From positions 1 through 64,000 of the forward strand of contig NZ_CAKKNA010000016.1 of NCBI RefSeq assembly GCF_918741275.1: DNA of 64,000 nucleotides. The letters are read 5' to 3'. Positions 63,323 through 64,000 of this stretch are shown here, one piece after another. Origin of the DNA: Bacillus sp. CECT 9360 (GTDB lineage: Bacteria; Bacillota; Bacilli; Bacillales; DSM-1321). Every line of letters starts with the position of its first letter. Within the stretch, counting starts at the first letter, position 1. The notes under the pieces are model-generated. The model saw nothing but the letters and a program-made list of their open reading frames with translations. It searched no databases and was not told the origin of the DNA. A program made the translations under genes and the position numbers.

Positions 63323-64000
63323 TCGCTTTTTTATCAAGACCACGATGAAGATAATGACTGGAATGATGATTTGCAAAGGGATATGTAGATAATAAGGTAC
63401 ATAGGAGAGTCCTTCTTGTATGTGCATATTATAATTCGGCGCTATCATGATTGAGGATAATAAAATAATAACTCCGATCGGAAATACAAGAGAATTCGGC
63501 TCCTTTATCTTAAATAAATCGGCCGTTCCCTTTACGGCGCAAAAAAAGAAAATCGATATTTTTATAAAGACAAGTATGACTAAAACGATAATAACGACTG
63601 TTTCTAAACGCTGAATAAAGCCTATATTGATATAGCTGGCTGCTGTGAGAATCGGAAAGGTAGCTCGAAGCCGTACACTCGGAGTAATGACTGAAATAGT
63701 TATGGCTGTAATTAGTGCCAGCAACAGCCCGCTTACTAAAACGGCAATCATGCCTGTTTTAATTAGCTTCTTATCCCTTACATGTGGCATCAGCATGGTA
63801 AATACGATTAATTCCCCAAATGTTACGGTCAAGGTTCCTGGGAATACTTCTTTCAGGACGGGGTCCCATCCATTTTCCAACATGGGCTGTAGATTTCCCA
63901 CCTGTATATCGCCGCCTGCAAAATGCAAAGCAATGATAATCAACAAGGAAGAAAGAATGAAAAACAAGCCGAGTTCCGTTGTCCGGGAAAAAACCTCAAT
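63293..64000 (-). CDS. spore germination receptor B subunit (GerAB/GerKB type), 5' end missing
   Basis: The last 235 residues of a GerAB-family, amino-acid-permease-like membrane protein. At least six hydrophobic segments are visible. FSRTTELGLFFILSS near the window edge and TVTFGELIVFTMLMPHV are typical of the family. The frame is open to position 64000, so the TTG at 63967 is only an internal codon. GerA-type receptors detect germinants in the spore inner membrane. The A and C subunits would lie outside this window. Confidence 0.88.
   Translation of the reverse strand: MEVFSRTTELGLFFILSSLLIIIALHFAGGDIQVGNLQPMLENGWDPVLKEVFPGTLTVTFGELIVFTMLMPHVRDKKLIKTGMIAVLVSGLLLALITAITISVITPSVRLRATFPILTAASYINIGFIQRLETVVIIVLVILVFIKISIFFFCAVKGTADLFKIKEPNSLVFPIGVIILLSSIMIAPNYNMHIQEGLSYVPYYLHIPLQIIIPVIIFIVVLIKKRKKQSRRADE

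Overview
The window is a stretch of a Bacillaceae chromosome from an endospore-forming, Gram-positive Bacillus relative. The evidence is gene order: the run ddl, murF, cshA, ydbS, ydbT, ydcA, acpS, ydcC, alr, ndoAI, ndoA, rsbRA-rsbS-rsbT-rsbU-rsbV-rsbW-sigB-rsbX, tex, cmpA, ydcK matches the Bacillus subtilis order that I recall. Spore-related genes (cmpA, ydcC, a GerAB-type germinant-receptor permease) and SigB-type promoters support this. I cannot name the species.

Layout. 1-1365: the 5' end of a 16S rRNA gene on the minus strand, preceded by its leader and eleven tRNA genes, one of which (tRNA-Ser) looks degenerate. 1533-21440: the conserved block above, covering cell-wall precursors, the MazEF-type toxin/antitoxin, the SigB general-stress regulon control operon and RNA metabolism. 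22026-33804: a copper-binding Cys-rich protein, the divergent citA/citR pair, a glutamate/aspartate-type symporter behind what I read as a c-di-AMP (ydaO/yuaA) riboswitch, a YknW/YknX-like pair, a lipid kinase and a GntR-controlled ABC exporter. 34160-45661: a decayed IS1182-like element, a TetR/RND efflux pair with two matching operators, speD, a Tyr/Pro/Gly-rich low-complexity protein, an esterase, a CsbD protein with a SigB promoter, a CNNM transporter, a GDSL hydrolase and a peptide deformylase gene broken by an amber codon. 45923-64000: an FtsH-like membrane protease, an MmpL/MarR pair, a YtxH-like stress protein, the potABCD polyamine importer, a DUF2254 membrane protein, trhO, a second lipid kinase, small proteins and a partial germination gene at the edge.

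Genes working together. sigB is in the same window as two likely targets (csbD-like and ytxH-like) that carry SigB-type promoters, and as its own rsbV promoter. speD and potABCD both serve polyamine supply. Three transporter sets sit next to their own regulator with nearby palindromes (TetR/RND, MarR/MmpL, GntR/ABC).

The least explained feature is a set of intergenic arrays. At least seven intergenic arrays each repeat their own 7-12 bp keyword every 20-21 bp. The keywords differ between arrays (except that two are related), but the spacing is nearly constant. The two longest arrays (26295-27243 and 62219-62637) also have a higher-order unit of five sub-repeats, about 100 bp long. I do not know a described element class with this design.
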